Below the pieces are notes generated by a model that was not told where the DNA came from, made no database searches, and saw only the letters and a program-made list of their open reading frames with translations. A stretch of 64,000 nucleotides of DNA from Burkholderiales bacterium (lineage in GTDB: Bacteria; Pseudomonadota; Gammaproteobacteria; Burkholderiales; Burkholderiaceae_C). Position 1 is the first letter of the stretch; the number at the start of each line of letters is the position of its first letter. Where the stretch lies: the NCBI GenBank assembly GCA_021732385.1, contig JAKFVA010000011.1, forward strand, positions 22,926 through 86,925, written 5' to 3'. Below, in pieces: positions 10,588 through 19,339 of the stretch. Made by a program: the position numbers and the translations under genes.

Positions 10588-11724
10588 ATGCAAAAAATTA
10601 ACTTCGCCCTGATGGCTGTCAGCGGTACCGTGGCAGTGTGTGGCATGGCCAACGCGCAAGAGGTGCAGGTCGTCAAGATCGGCCATGTGGCACCTATATC
10701 GGGCTCGCAAGCCCACTATGGCCGCGACAACGAGAACGGCACGCGCATGGCCATTGAAGACCTGAACGCGCAAAACCTGGTGATTGGCGGAAAGAAAATC
10801 CGCTTTGAAATCCAGGCTGAAGACGACGCCGCCGACCCCAAGCAGGGTGCTGCCGTGGCGCAAAAGCTGTGCGACGCCAAAGTGGCTGGCGTGGTGGGCC
10901 ACCTGAACTCGGGCACCACCATCCCCGCCTCCAAAATCTACAACGACTGCGGCTTGCCCCACGTTACCGGTGCGGCCACCAACCCCAACCTCACCAAGCC
11001 GGGCTACAAAACCACCTACCGCATCATTGCCAACGACCTCGCCCTGGGCGCTGGCCTCGCGTTTTATGCCGCGGATGCACTCAAGCTCAAGAACATTGCC
11101 GTAATTGACGACCGCACCGCCTACGGCCAGGGCGTGGCCGAGGTGTTCAAGCGCACCATCAAAACCAAGGGCGTAGCGCTGGCAGACGAGCAGTTCACCA
11201 CCGACAAAGCCACCGATTTCATGGCCATTCTGACCGCCATCAAGGCCAAAAAACCCGACGCCATCTTCTACGGCGGCATGGACGCGCAAGCCGGCCCGAT
11301 GCTGCGCCAAATTGAGCAATTGGGCATGGGCAACGTCAAGTTCTTTGGCGGCGACGGCATTTGCACCAGCGAGATCGTCAAGCTTGCGGCGGGTGCCAAA
11401 ACCATCAATAACGTGGTCTGTGCCGAAGGCGCGGCTTCGCTCAAGAAAATGCCTGGGGGTGAAGCCTGGAAGAAGCGCTACGACGCCAAATACCCCGGCC
11501 AGTACCAGATCTACAGCCCCTACACCTACGACGCCACCTTTGTGCTGGTTGACGCCATGAAGCGCGCCAACTCGGTCGACCCTAAGGTCTACACCGCCAA
11601 GCTGATCGAGACCAACATGACCGGCGTGACAGCAAAAATTGCCTTTGACGCCACCGGTGAAATCAAGAACCCGGCCATGACGCTGTATGTTTACAAAAAC
11701 GGCGAGAAATTCCCGCTGAATTGA
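10588..11724 (+). CDS. branched-chain amino acid ABC transporter substrate-binding protein (orphan)
   Basis: This 378-residue type I periplasmic binding protein of the LivK/LivJ family has a signal peptide (MQKINFALMAVSGTVAV... ending near ANAQ), then VKIGHVAPISGSQAHYGRDN. A TGGAGG ribosome site precedes the ATG. It stands alone, with no permease or ATPase next to it, and is closed by a strong terminator. It probably delivers its ligand to permeases encoded elsewhere, possibly the liv genes near 20 kb. The ligand may be a branched-chain amino acid or another small acid and cannot be read from sequence. Confidence 0.88.
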   Translation: MQKINFALMAVSGTVAVCGMANAQEVQVVKIGHVAPISGSQAHYGRDNENGTRMAIEDLNAQNLVIGGKKIRFEIQAEDDAADPKQGAAVAQKLCDAKVAGVVGHLNSGTTIPASKIYNDCGLPHVTGAATNPNLTKPGYKTTYRIIANDLALGAGLAFYAADALKLKNIAVIDDRTAYGQGVAEVFKRTIKTKGVALADEQFTTDKATDFMAILTAIKAKKPDAIFYGGMDAQAGPMLRQIEQLGMGNVKFFGGDGICTSEIVKLAAGAKTINNVVCAEGAASLKKMPGGEAWKKRYDAKYPGQYQIYSPYTYDATFVLVDAMKRANSVDPKVYTAKLIETNMTGVTAKIAFDATGEIKNPAMTLYVYKNGEKFPLN

Positions 11725-11741
11725 GGTTTGGCAGTTTCAGC

Positions 11742-11769
11742 AAGCCGGGCTTTGGCCCGGCTTTTTTTT
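11742..11769 (+). terminator. intrinsic terminator of the orphan binding-protein gene
   Basis: A perfect 9-bp stem (AAGCCGGGC with GCCCGGCTT) and a 4-base loop are followed by a run of eight Ts, 17 bases after the stop codon. Confidence 0.92.
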
Positions 11770-11784
11770 GCTCTTAAAAGTAGA

Positions 11785-12006
11785 GTAAAAAACCATAGCG
11801 CTACCCGCATATATCCATTGGCTTGGTGTTCATTTTGATGCTTGAGAATGGCCCTAAAAATATAAAAATTGATTTTTTCAGGGCACTGCGCAGCGTACAA
11901 ACACGCGCGACACCGAAAAATCAGAAAAAAACGACATTATTTAGATATTAAAAGTGGGTAAAACTGTTTACTGGCGTGCAGGTAACGCTATGGATTTTTG
12001 CTATAG
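11785..12006. repeat. MITE-like element, copy A (imperfect terminal inverted repeats)
   Basis: This non-coding segment of about 220 bp has related ends in opposite orientation. The left end reads CCATAGCGCTACCCGCA (11793-11809). Read on the other strand, the right end gives CCATAGCGTTACCTGCA within 11977-11993. A second related element lies at 45764-45991, with the same ends, the same length class and a shared inner motif (TTTTGATGCTT). No transposase is encoded. It fills most of the 478-bp gap between the binding-protein gene and paaG. Confidence 0.65.
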
Positions 12007-12124
12007 TTTTTGCGGTTAATTGCTGACTTTCGGTTCGCCAAGGTTGCTCTTTAGCCTGTTAGGCGCTGCTGGCTAAGGTTTTGCCATTTTTCAATTGCCT
12101 AGGGTTTGCACTAATCATTGGTTG

Positions 12125-12168
12125 TTGCATTCAGAAGCGCTATCTTTGTAATATACCGACTGTTCGGT
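12125..12168 (+). promoter_or_regulatory. predicted paa promoter with TetR-type (PaaR-like) operator
   Basis: TTGCAT (12125-12130), a 16-bp spacer and TGTAAT (12147-12152) form a sigma-70-like promoter. Immediately downstream, at the expected transcription start, lies a palindrome with arms ACCGA and TCGGT around CTGT (12155-12168). This is the half-site style used by TetR repressors. The TetR gene at 18640 is at the end of the same gene cluster, so it probably represses the paa operon here and is relieved by phenylacetyl-CoA. The site is seen; the regulator assignment is inference. Confidence 0.65.
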
Positions 12169-12202
12169 CAATTAATTATGGCCATTCAAAACAGAAAGCT
12201 TT

Positions 12203-12994
12203 ATGGCAGACGATTTAGTGCTAGTCAAACAAACGGGCGCGGTGCGCACGCTAATGCTGAATCGCCCGCACGCGCTCAACAGTTTTACCAAGGAATTGCA
12301 TCTGGCCTTGTTGGAAGCGCTTGAAGCCGCCGCGCAAGACACCGGCGTGTGCTGCGTAGTGCTCACGGGCGCAGGCCGGGGGTTTTGTGCCGGGCAAGAC
12401 CTGGCGGAGGTAACGCCTGCACCCGGCGCAGCGCCGGTGGATTTGGGTCCGGTGGTGGCGGGCCGCTATATGCCGCTGATGTTGCGCATCCGCAGCATGC
12501 CGGTGCCTGTGCTGGCGGCGGTCAATGGCGTGGCCGCAGGCGCGGGTGCCAATTTGGCGCTGGGCTGCGATCTGGTAGTGGCCGCGCGTTCGGCCAGCTT
12601 CATTCAGGCGTTCACCAAAATCGGCTTGCTGCCCGACAGCGGCGGCACATGGCTGCTGCCGCGTCTGCTGGGCCGCGCGCAGGCACTGGGCCTGGCCCTG
12701 CTGGGCGACAAACTGCCCGCGCAAGAGGCAAAGGACATTGGTTTGATCTGGCAGTGCGTGGACGACGACGCGTTGGAAACCGCGGCGCAGGCTTTGGCCC
12801 AGCGCCTGGCCGCCATGCCCACCCAGGCGCTGGTAGCCACCCGCCAGGCGCTGGACGCCGCCCAACACCTGGACATGGCGGCCGCCCTGGAAATGGAAGC
12901 GCGCCAGCAGCAGACCCTGGGTTTTGCACACGATTACCGCGAGGGCGTGCAAGCCTTCTTTGACAAGCGCACGCCTGTATTTACCGACCGCTGA
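12203..12994 (+). CDS. paaG: 2-(1,2-epoxyphenyl)acetyl-CoA isomerase (enoyl-CoA hydratase family)
   Basis: This 263-residue crotonase-fold protein has the CoA-binding and oxyanion regions GRGFCAGQDLAEV and NGVAAGAGANLALGCDLVVA, and FIQAFTKIGLLPDSGG, all typical of PaaG. PaaG converts ring-1,2-epoxyphenylacetyl-CoA to the oxepin in aerobic phenylacetate breakdown. It is the first gene of the paa run, directly after the predicted promoter and operator. The ring-opening enzyme PaaZ and the beta-oxidation genes paaF, H and J are not in the window and must lie elsewhere. Confidence 0.88.
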   Translation: MADDLVLVKQTGAVRTLMLNRPHALNSFTKELHLALLEALEAAAQDTGVCCVVLTGAGRGFCAGQDLAEVTPAPGAAPVDLGPVVAGRYMPLMLRIRSMPVPVLAAVNGVAAGAGANLALGCDLVVAARSASFIQAFTKIGLLPDSGGTWLLPRLLGRAQALGLALLGDKLPAQEAKDIGLIWQCVDDDALETAAQALAQRLAAMPTQALVATRQALDAAQHLDMAAALEMEARQQQTLGFAHDYREGVQAFFDKRTPVFTDR

Positions 12995-13022
12995 AACACC
13001 AGCACAAGCCCCCCCAACCACC

Positions 13023-13481
13023 ATGAGCCAGCCCAGCACACCCCAGGAAATTGCCGATCAGGTCCATCGCGGCCTATGGGCCAACGACCACGCCAGCCAG
13101 GGCCTGGGCATGCAGGTGCTTGAAATCGCCGCTGGCCGCGCCGTACTGGCCATGGCGGTGCGCGGTGACATGCTCAACGGCCACGCCACCTGCCACGGGG
13201 GTTTTATTTCGGCACTGGCCGATTCGGCCTTCGCCTTTGCCTGCAATTCCTACAACGAGTTGACGGTGGCATCGGGTTTTTCCATCGACTTTCTGGCCCC
13301 CGCCCGTCTGGGCGACGTGCTCACCGCCACCTGCACCGAGGTTTCCAAAGCCGGACGCACTGGTGTCTATGACGCATTGGTGCGCAACCAGCAGGGCGAG
13401 CGCATTGCGGTGTTTCGCGGCCGCTCTTACACTATCAAGGGCAAGCCTGCAGTGGCTAACGCACGGGAAGCCGCACCATGA
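13023..13481 (+). CDS. paaI: hydroxyphenylacetyl-CoA thioesterase PaaI
   Basis: The 152-residue hotdog-fold thioesterase has the PaaI signature GHATCHGGFISALADSAFAF around the active site. It hydrolyses dead-end phenylacetyl-CoA derivatives and frees CoA during phenylacetate catabolism. ATG 13023 opens the canonical N-terminus (MSQPSTPQEIADQV); a start at 12924 would run back into paaG. It lies 28 bp after paaG and overlaps paaK by four bases. Confidence 0.9.
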   Translation: MSQPSTPQEIADQVHRGLWANDHASQGLGMQVLEIAAGRAVLAMAVRGDMLNGHATCHGGFISALADSAFAFACNSYNELTVASGFSIDFLAPARLGDVLTATCTEVSKAGRTGVYDALVRNQQGERIAVFRGRSYTIKGKPAVANAREAAP

Positions 13482-14782
13482 CTGGCCAGCAGCCAACTCT
13501 GGATGACCTGGAGCCCATCGAGCGTGCCAGCCAGGACGAGTTGCAGGCCCTGCAACTCACACGGCTGCGCTGGACGCTGCAGCACGCTTATGACAACGTG
13601 GCGCATTACCAGCAGGCGTTTGACGCCAAAGGCGTGCATCCGCAGGACTTGAAGTCACTTGCCGACCTGGCGAAATTTCCTTTCACCGCCAAGCAGGACC
13701 TGCGCAACAACTACCCCTTTGGCCTGTTTGCCGTGCCGCGCGAGCAGGTCGTGCGCATCCACGCCTCGTCCGGCACCACCGGCAAACCCACCGTTGTCGG
13801 CTATACCCAAAACGACATCGATACCTGGGCCCATCTGGTGGCGCGTTCCATCCGCGCATCGGGCGGGCGCGCTGGCGACATCGTGCAGGTGGTTTATGGC
13901 TATGGCCTGTTTACCGGCGGGCTGGGCGCGCATTACGGCGCTGAGCGCTTGGGCTGCACGGTCATCCCCATGTCAGGTGGGCAGACCGAGAAGCAGGTGC
14001 AAGTCATTACCGACTTCAAGCCCCGCATCATCATGGTCACGCCCAGCTACATGCAAGTCATCATCGAAGAAATGCGCCGGCAGGGGATTGACCCGCGCAG
14101 CACCTCGCTGCGCATCGGCATCTTTGGTGCCGAGCCCTGGACGGAGGCGATGCGCAAAGACATAGAGGACAGCGCCGGCATTGACGCGGTGGATATTTAC
14201 GGACTCTCGGAGGTCATGGGGCCCGGCGTGGCCAATGAGTGCATCGAAAGCAAGGACGGCCCGGTGATTTGGGAAGACCATTTCTACCCCGAGGTCATCA
14301 ACCCCGAGACGGGCGAGGTAGTGCCTGATGGACAAGAGGGCGAGCTGGTTTTCACCACGCTAACCAAAGAAGCGCTGCCCGTGATTCGCTACCGCACCCG
14401 CGATTTGACGCGCCTGCTGCCGCCCACCGCCCGCAGCATGCGCCGCATCGGCAAGATTGTGGGCCGCAGCGACGACATGTTGATCATTCGTGGCGTCAAC
14501 CTGTTTCCCACGCAAATTGAAGAGCTGATCTTGCAGCAGGGCCAGCTCAGCGGGCAATACCAACTGGTGGTAACGCGTGAGGGGCTGCTTGATGAAGTGC
14601 AGGTGCACTGCGAGGTGCTGCCAGGCGTTTCGGTGGATGCGGCGCGACTTGGCGCGGCCCTGCAAGAGCGCATCAAGACCCTGATTGGCGTGAGCACCCG
14701 CGTGCAGGTTGGCGCACCGGGCTCGATTGAGCGCACGCTGGTGGGCAAGGCCCGGCGCGTGATTGACAAGCGCCCCCGGTGA
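13478..14782 (+). CDS. paaK: phenylacetate-CoA ligase
   Basis: The 434-residue adenylate-forming enzyme has the P-loop [15 protein letters not shown], the core [12 protein letters not shown] and the C-terminal [20 protein letters not shown]. These match PaaK, which activates phenylacetate to phenylacetyl-CoA with ATP, the first step of the pathway. The start overlaps the paaI stop (ATGA). It is of normal length. Confidence 0.95.
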   Translation: MTGQQPTLDDLEPIERASQDELQALQLTRLRWTLQHAYDNVAHYQQAFDAKGVHPQDLKSLADLAKFPFTAKQDLRNNYPFGLFAVPREQVVRIHASSGTTGKPTVVGYTQNDIDTWAHLVARSIRASGGRAGDIVQVVYGYGLFTGGLGAHYGAERLGCTVIPMSGGQTEKQVQVITDFKPRIIMVTPSYMQVIIEEMRRQGIDPRSTSLRIGIFGAEPWTEAMRKDIEDSAGIDAVDIYGLSEVMGPGVANECIESKDGPVIWEDHFYPEVINPETGEVVPDGQEGELVFTTLTKEALPVIRYRTRDLTRLLPPTARSMRRIGKIVGRSDDMLIIRGVNLFPTQIEELILQQGQLSGQYQLVVTREGLLDEVQVHCEVLPGVSVDAARLGAALQERIKTLIGVSTRVQVGAPGSIERTLVGKARRVIDKRPR

Positions 14783-14805
14783 TTCATTTTTCAAGGAGCC
14801 AAGAC

Positions 14806-15816
14806 ATGTACACCCAAGCCATGGACACCCTGCCGCCCGATGCGGCCAGCAACGTAGCGCCCCTGCGCAGCGCCGAAGAAGCGGCTTTGCAAGCACGCTT
14901 TGACGCCCGCATCGACGCCGGTGATTTCATTGAGGCCAAGGACTGGATGCCCGAGAACTACCGCAAAACCTTGACCCGCCAGATCAGCCAGCACGCGCAC
15001 TCCGAGATTGTTGGCATGCTGCCCGAGGGCAACTGGATCAGCCGCGCCCCCACGCTCAAGCGCAAGGCGATCTTGCTGGCCAAGGTGCAAGACGAAGCTG
15101 GCCACGGCCTTTACCTCTATGCCGCCGCCGAAACCCTGGGCACCTCGCGCGACCAATTGACGCAGGCGCTACTCACAGGCAAGGCCAAGTACAGCAGCAT
15201 CTTCAACTACCCCACCTTGAGCTGGGCCGATGTGGGCTGTATTGGCTGGCTCGTCGATGGCGCGGCCATCATGAACCAGGTGCCGATTTGCCGCTGCTCG
15301 TACGCGCCGTATGCACGCGCCATGATCCGCATCTGCCGCGAGGAGAGCTTCCACCAGCGCCAGGGCTTTGAGTCGCTGCTGACCATCATGACGCAGGGCA
15401 CGGCGGCGCAAAAAGCCATGGTGCAAGCGGCGGTGAACCGCTGGTGGTGGCCCACGGTGATGATGTTTGGCCCGCCCGATGACCAGTCGCCCAACTCGGC
15501 GCAGTCGATGCGCTGGGGCATCAAGCGCGTTTCGAATGACGAATTGCGGCAAAAATTCATTGACGCGGCGGTGGAGCAAGCCAGGGTGCTGGGCGTTACG
15601 CTGCCTGACCCCGATTTGCAGTGGAACGCGGCGCGTGGCGCACATGACCATGGCACCATTAACTGGGCTGAGTTCTGGCAAGTGATTGCCGGCGACGGCC
15701 CCTGCAACCGCGAACGCCTAGCCGCGCGCGTCGATGCCTGGGAAGAGGGCGCATGGGTGCGCGAGGCAGCGCTGGCGTATGCACAAAAGCAAGTGCCCGA
15801 GGCGCTGGCGGCATGA
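14806..15816 (+). CDS. paaA: phenylacetyl-CoA 1,2-epoxidase catalytic subunit PaaA
   Basis: This 336-residue ferritin-like di-iron oxygenase subunit has two Glu/His metal motifs, visible as [13 protein letters not shown] and [11 protein letters not shown]. PaaA, with PaaB, PaaC and the reductase PaaE, adds oxygen to the ring of phenylacetyl-CoA. ATG 14806 has a strong AAGGAG ribosome site; the in-frame codon at 14779 lies inside the paaK stop region and is less likely. It overlaps paaB by four bases. Confidence 0.95.
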   Translation: MYTQAMDTLPPDAASNVAPLRSAEEAALQARFDARIDAGDFIEAKDWMPENYRKTLTRQISQHAHSEIVGMLPEGNWISRAPTLKRKAILLAKVQDEAGHGLYLYAAAETLGTSRDQLTQALLTGKAKYSSIFNYPTLSWADVGCIGWLVDGAAIMNQVPICRCSYAPYARAMIRICREESFHQRQGFESLLTIMTQGTAAQKAMVQAAVNRWWWPTVMMFGPPDDQSPNSAQSMRWGIKRVSNDELRQKFIDAAVEQARVLGVTLPDPDLQWNAARGAHDHGTINWAEFWQVIAGDGPCNRERLAARVDAWEEGAWVREAALAYAQKQVPEALAA

Positions 15817-16193
15817 GCATTACAAATGGCGGCGTTGAGGTGCCCTCCCCTGCACAGGGGAGGGATGGGGAGGGGTCGGGCCCAGCCCTGCCGCAGGCCA
15901 TCGGTGCTGAAAGCACCGAATGGCCACTGTGGGAAGTTTTTCTGCGCAGCAAGGCGGGCCTGGACCACAAGCACTGCGGCAGCCTGCACGCTGCGGATGC
16001 CGCCATGGCAATTCAACTGGCGCGCGATGTGTATACCCGGCGGCAGGAAGGCGTGAGCATCTGGGTGGTGCCCTCACTGCATATCACCGCCAGCGACCCC
16101 GGCGACAAGGCCATGTACTTCGATCCGATGGAAGACAAGGTCTACCGCCACCCCACGTTCTACAAACTGCCCGGCGCGGTAGACCACATGTGA
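15813..16193 (+). CDS. paaB: phenylacetyl-CoA epoxidase subunit PaaB with inserted N-terminal segment
   Basis: The conserved PaaB body ([19 protein letters not shown] to the end) starts at about residue 36 of 126; the family is usually near 95 residues. The extra residues, about 6 to 34, are encoded by a GC-rich palindromic repeat (15843-15864) plus flanking sequence, inserted in frame after MSITN. The ATG at 15813 overlaps the paaA stop, so there is no better downstream start with coupling. PaaB is a structural bridge of the PaaABC(E) epoxidase. The extension is probably tolerated because the frame is kept and the core is intact. Confidence 0.9.
   Translation: MSITNGGVEVPSPAQGRDGEGSGPALPQAIGAESTEWPLWEVFLRSKAGLDHKHCGSLHAADAAMAIQLARDVYTRRQEGVSIWVVPSLHITASDPGDKAMYFDPMEDKVYRHPTFYKLPGAVDHM
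15843..15864. repeat. palindromic GC-rich repeat inside paaB
   Basis: There is a perfect inverted repeat with 10-bp arms, CCCTCCCCTG and CAGGGGAGGG, separated by two bases. Further G-rich sequence follows to about 15880. Similar palindromes are normally intergenic, so a location within the 5' end of a core gene is unusual. Confidence 0.8.
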
Positions 16194-16198
16194 GCGCC

Positions 16199-16972
16199 AT
16201 GCAAACCCAGCTTGCCAGCAACACCAGCCCACAGATGCAATACCTCTTGCGCGTGGCCGACACCTGCCTGATCCTGAGCCAGCGCCTGGGTGAATGGTGC
16301 GGCCATGCGCCGGTGCTGGAAGAAGACATTGCGTTGTCCAACATGGCGCTGGACTTGCTGGGCCAGGCGCGTGCGCTGCTCACGCACGCGGGCCAGCTTG
16401 AAGGGCAGGGCAGAGACGAAGATCAACTGGCTTTCTTGCGCGACGAGCATCAATACCTCAACCTCACCCTGGCCGAGCTGCCGCGCGGGGACTTTGCCTT
16501 CACTGTGCTGCGCAATGTGATGCTGGCAACCTGGCTCAAACTGCTGTGGCAGCAACTGCTGGCCTCGTGCGACCCCGAGGTGGCTGCGATTGCCGCCAAA
16601 GCCATCAAGGAAGCGCGCTACCACCAGCAGCACGCGGGTGACTGGGTGCTGCGCCTGGCGGGCGGCACGTTTGACTCGCGCCAGCGCACCGAGTCGGCAC
16701 TGCTGCAGTTGTGGCCCTACACCGCTGAATTATTTGACGCAGACGCCATTGACGTTGCTGCTGCAGCCAGCGCGCTGGGCCCAAACGTTGCCGACTTGCA
16801 AGCGCCCTGGCAAGCCGAGATGAAATCCTTGTTCGATGAAGCCAGTCTTTCAATTCCCAAAACCAGCGCCTTTCGCAGCAGTGGCAAGCGCGGTCAGCAC
16901 AGCGAGCACATGGGTTTCATCCTGGCTGAAATGCAGCATTTGCAGCGCGCTTACCCCGGAGGGGTTTGGTGA
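16199..16972 (+). CDS. paaC: phenylacetyl-CoA epoxidase subunit PaaC
   Basis: The 257-residue ferritin-like structural subunit, partner of PaaA, shows LEEDIALSNMALDLLGQAR, LAFLRDEHQYLNL and KEARYHQQHAGDWVLRLAGGT, as in PaaC. The C-terminus (QHSEHMGFILAEMQHLQRAY) is standard. GTG 16190, overlapping the paaB stop, is an alternative start that would add three residues. It overlaps paaD by one base (TGATG). Confidence 0.92.
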   Translation: MQTQLASNTSPQMQYLLRVADTCLILSQRLGEWCGHAPVLEEDIALSNMALDLLGQARALLTHAGQLEGQGRDEDQLAFLRDEHQYLNLTLAELPRGDFAFTVLRNVMLATWLKLLWQQLLASCDPEVAAIAAKAIKEARYHQQHAGDWVLRLAGGTFDSRQRTESALLQLWPYTAELFDADAIDVAAAASALGPNVADLQAPWQAEMKSLFDEASLSIPKTSAFRSSGKRGQHSEHMGFILAEMQHLQRAYPGGVW

Positions 16973-17505
16973 TGCACGGGCGGACTGTGGGGATGTGCGG
17001 CGCTGAAGTCACTTCAAAAATCGACGCGGCCTGGGCCGTGCTGGCCACCGTGCTGGACCCCGAGGTGCCTGCCGTGTCGGTGCTTGACCTCGGCATTGTG
17101 CGCGATGTGATTTCACATGACGATGGCCTGGAAATCGTGCTCACCCCGACGTACAGCGGCTGCCCCGCCACCGAGGCGATTGAGCACGATGTTTTGCAGG
17201 CCCTTGAAGCAGCTGGCCTGGGCCCGGCACGCGTCAGTTTGCGCCGCGCCCCGGCCTGGACCACCGACTGGATCACGCCGCAAGGCCGCGCCAAACTGCT
17301 GGCCTACGGCATAGCGCCGCCCGGCCCGCTACAAGCCGGCGAGGTGGCGGTGGTGCGTTTCATGCAGCGCGCTCCCGCGCTGGCCTGCCCGCGCTGCGCC
17401 AGCTTGCAAACTGAGCGTTTGTCGGCTTTTGGCGCAACGGCCTGCAAGGCTCTGTACCGCTGCCTGGCCTGCCGTGAGCCGTTTGAGCATTTCAAACCCA
17501 TTTGA
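16972..17505 (+). CDS. paaD: phenylacetate degradation protein PaaD (Fe-S assembly type)
   Basis: The 177-residue protein has the MIP18/DUF59 motif (LDPEVPAVSVLDLGIVRDV, then TPTYSGCPATE) and a C-terminal zinc-ribbon-like pair ACPRC and RCLACREPFEHFKPI. PaaD is thought to insert or mature the metal/Fe-S cofactors of the epoxidase system. ATG 16972 is chosen because GGAGGGG lies seven bases upstream; GTG 16969 and TTG 16966 are possible alternatives. Confidence 0.9.
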   Translation: MHGRTVGMCGAEVTSKIDAAWAVLATVLDPEVPAVSVLDLGIVRDVISHDDGLEIVLTPTYSGCPATEAIEHDVLQALEAAGLGPARVSLRRAPAWTTDWITPQGRAKLLAYGIAPPGPLQAGEVAVVRFMQRAPALACPRCASLQTERLSAFGATACKALYRCLACREPFEHFKPI

Positions 17506-17516
17506 AGCCGCTGCTC

Positions 17517-18623
17517 ATGACACCCAGTCCCCTGTTCCACCCATTGCGCGTGCGCAGTGTTGAGCCCGACACGGCCGAGGCGGTGGTGGTTTCGTTTGAT
17601 GTGCCCGCGCATTTGCGGGCGCTGTTTGGCTTTACCCAGGGCCAGTACCTCACGCTGCGCCAGCACATTGAGGGCCAGGATTTGCGCCGCTCGTATTCCA
17701 TTTGCGCGGGCGTGGACGACGGCGAACTGCGCGTGGGCGTGCGCAAGGCAGGGGTGTTTTCCAACTGGATCAACCAGCAACTGCGGCCAGGCGACACGCT
17801 GCAGGTGATGCCGCCACAAGGCCGCTTTTTTGTGCCCACCCAACCGCTGGCAGCGCGGCACTTTCTGGGCATTGCAGGCGGCAGCGGCATCACGCCGATT
17901 TTGTCGATCATGAAGACCCTGCTGGCGCGTGAGCCGCACAGCCGCTTCACGTTGCTGTATGGCAACCGGCAGGTCCAATCGACCATGTTCAAGGAAGCCA
18001 TTGAAGACCTGAAAAACCGCTACCTGGCGCGGCTGGTGCTGCACCATGTGTTCTCCGCTGAGCAGACCGACTCGCCCTTGCACCAGGGCGTGATGAACCG
18101 GGAAAAGATTGCCCAATTCCTGCAAGCCGTGGTGCCTGCCGCGGGCATCGACCACGCCTTTATTTGCGGCCCCTACCAGATGAACGACGAGGCCGAGGCC
18201 GCGCTGCGCTCTGCCGGGGTGCGCGAAGAGCGCATCCACATTGAGCGTTTTGGCATTGCGCCGGTAGCTGTATCAGCCGCTGCGCCCAATGGCCAAGCCC
18301 CGCAAGGGCTGGGGCAGGCCGCCGAGCCGGGCGATGCACTGCAGGCCCGCATCACCATCATTCGCGACGGTTTGCAGCGCGAGGTGGTGTTCCAAAAAGA
18401 CCAGGCCAGCATTCTGGATTGCGCCAGCGCGGCAGGCCTGGAGATGCCGTTTTCCTGCACCTCGGGCGTGTGCGGCACCTGCCGCGCCCGTTTGGTGGAG
18501 GGCCAGGTGCGCATGGCGCGCAACTTTGCGCTCGACAAGGCCGAGGTGGCGGCGGGCTTTGTGTTGACCTGCCAGGCGCATCCGTTGAGTGAGCGGGTGG
18601 TGTTGTCCTTTGACGACCGCTAG
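17517..18623 (+). CDS. paaE: phenylacetyl-CoA epoxidase reductase PaaE
   Basis: This 368-residue electron-transfer subunit has an FAD-binding motif RRSYSICAG, an NAD-binding region GIAGGSGITPILSIMK and ICGPYQMND, and a C-terminal plant-type [2Fe-2S] domain with FSCTSGVCGTCRARL and a later Cys (LTCQAH). It passes electrons from NADPH to the di-iron centre of PaaA. ATG 17517 is used; an upstream TTG overlaps the paaD stop. Confidence 0.94.
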   Translation: MTPSPLFHPLRVRSVEPDTAEAVVVSFDVPAHLRALFGFTQGQYLTLRQHIEGQDLRRSYSICAGVDDGELRVGVRKAGVFSNWINQQLRPGDTLQVMPPQGRFFVPTQPLAARHFLGIAGGSGITPILSIMKTLLAREPHSRFTLLYGNRQVQSTMFKEAIEDLKNRYLARLVLHHVFSAEQTDSPLHQGVMNREKIAQFLQAVVPAAGIDHAFICGPYQMNDEAEAALRSAGVREERIHIERFGIAPVAVSAAAPNGQAPQGLGQAAEPGDALQARITIIRDGLQREVVFQKDQASILDCASAAGLEMPFSCTSGVCGTCRARLVEGQVRMARNFALDKAEVAAGFVLTCQAHPLSERVVLSFDDR

Positions 18624-18639
18624 GACTACGGGCACAAAA

Positions 18640-19320
18640 ATGGCACGCACCCGCGACCCCGGCTATGACGACCAGCGCGAGCGCATCCTGGCGCAGGCGG
18701 CGCAATTGTTTGCGCAGCGCGGTTATGCGGGTACGTCCATGAACGAGGTGGCCGAAGCCTGCGGCGTGTCCAAGGCCACGCTCTACCACTATCTGCGCGA
18801 CAAGCACGACTTACTGGTGCAAATTGCCGAGGGCCATGTGTCGCGGCTGGAAGTGATTGCCCATGAAGTAGAGCAGCAATACGCCGAGCCCAAGGCACGC
18901 TTGCGTGAGCTGATTACGCGCTTTATGCAGGAATACACCGTGGCGCAAAACGCCCAGCGGGTGTTAACTGAAGACGTGCGTTTTTTGAATGAGCAGGACC
19001 GTGAGCGCATCCTGGGCGGTGAGCGCCGTGTGGTGGCCGCCTTTGCCCGGGCCATCGTGCAGCTGCGCGGCCACAGCGCTGAAAAAACCGGCTCGCAAGC
19101 GCCTGAGCATGGCAAAGCCCCGCCGCAGGCACTGGGGGTGCCGCTGACCATGCTGCTGTTTGGCATGATGAACTGGATGTTCACCTGGCTCAAGCCCGAT
19201 GGCGTGCTCACCTACACCAATATGGCGCCGGTGGTGAGCGACTTGTTTTTTGACGGTGTACTGGCGGTGCACTACCCGCCCGATACACTCCCGCCCCAAG
19301 AAGTGCTTTCCCAACCATAA
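18640..19320 (+). CDS. TetR/AcrR-family regulator (PaaR-like)
   Basis: This 226-residue regulator has an N-terminal helix-turn-helix (ILAQAAQLFAQRGYAGTS, then CGVSKATLYHYLRDKHDLL) and an all-helical ligand domain. It lies between paaE and the liv genes on the same strand, 16 bp after paaE. By position it is the likely repressor of the paa cluster, acting at the palindrome near 12155. The inducer would be phenylacetyl-CoA, as in betaproteobacterial PaaR systems. Function is inferred from context. Confidence 0.82.
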   Translation: MARTRDPGYDDQRERILAQAAQLFAQRGYAGTSMNEVAEACGVSKATLYHYLRDKHDLLVQIAEGHVSRLEVIAHEVEQQYAEPKARLRELITRFMQEYTVAQNAQRVLTEDVRFLNEQDRERILGGERRVVAAFARAIVQLRGHSAEKTGSQAPEHGKAPPQALGVPLTMLLFGMMNWMFTWLKPDGVLTYTNMAPVVSDLFFDGVLAVHYPPDTLPPQEVLSQP

Positions 19321-19339
19321 AACCCAGGAGACCATCACC

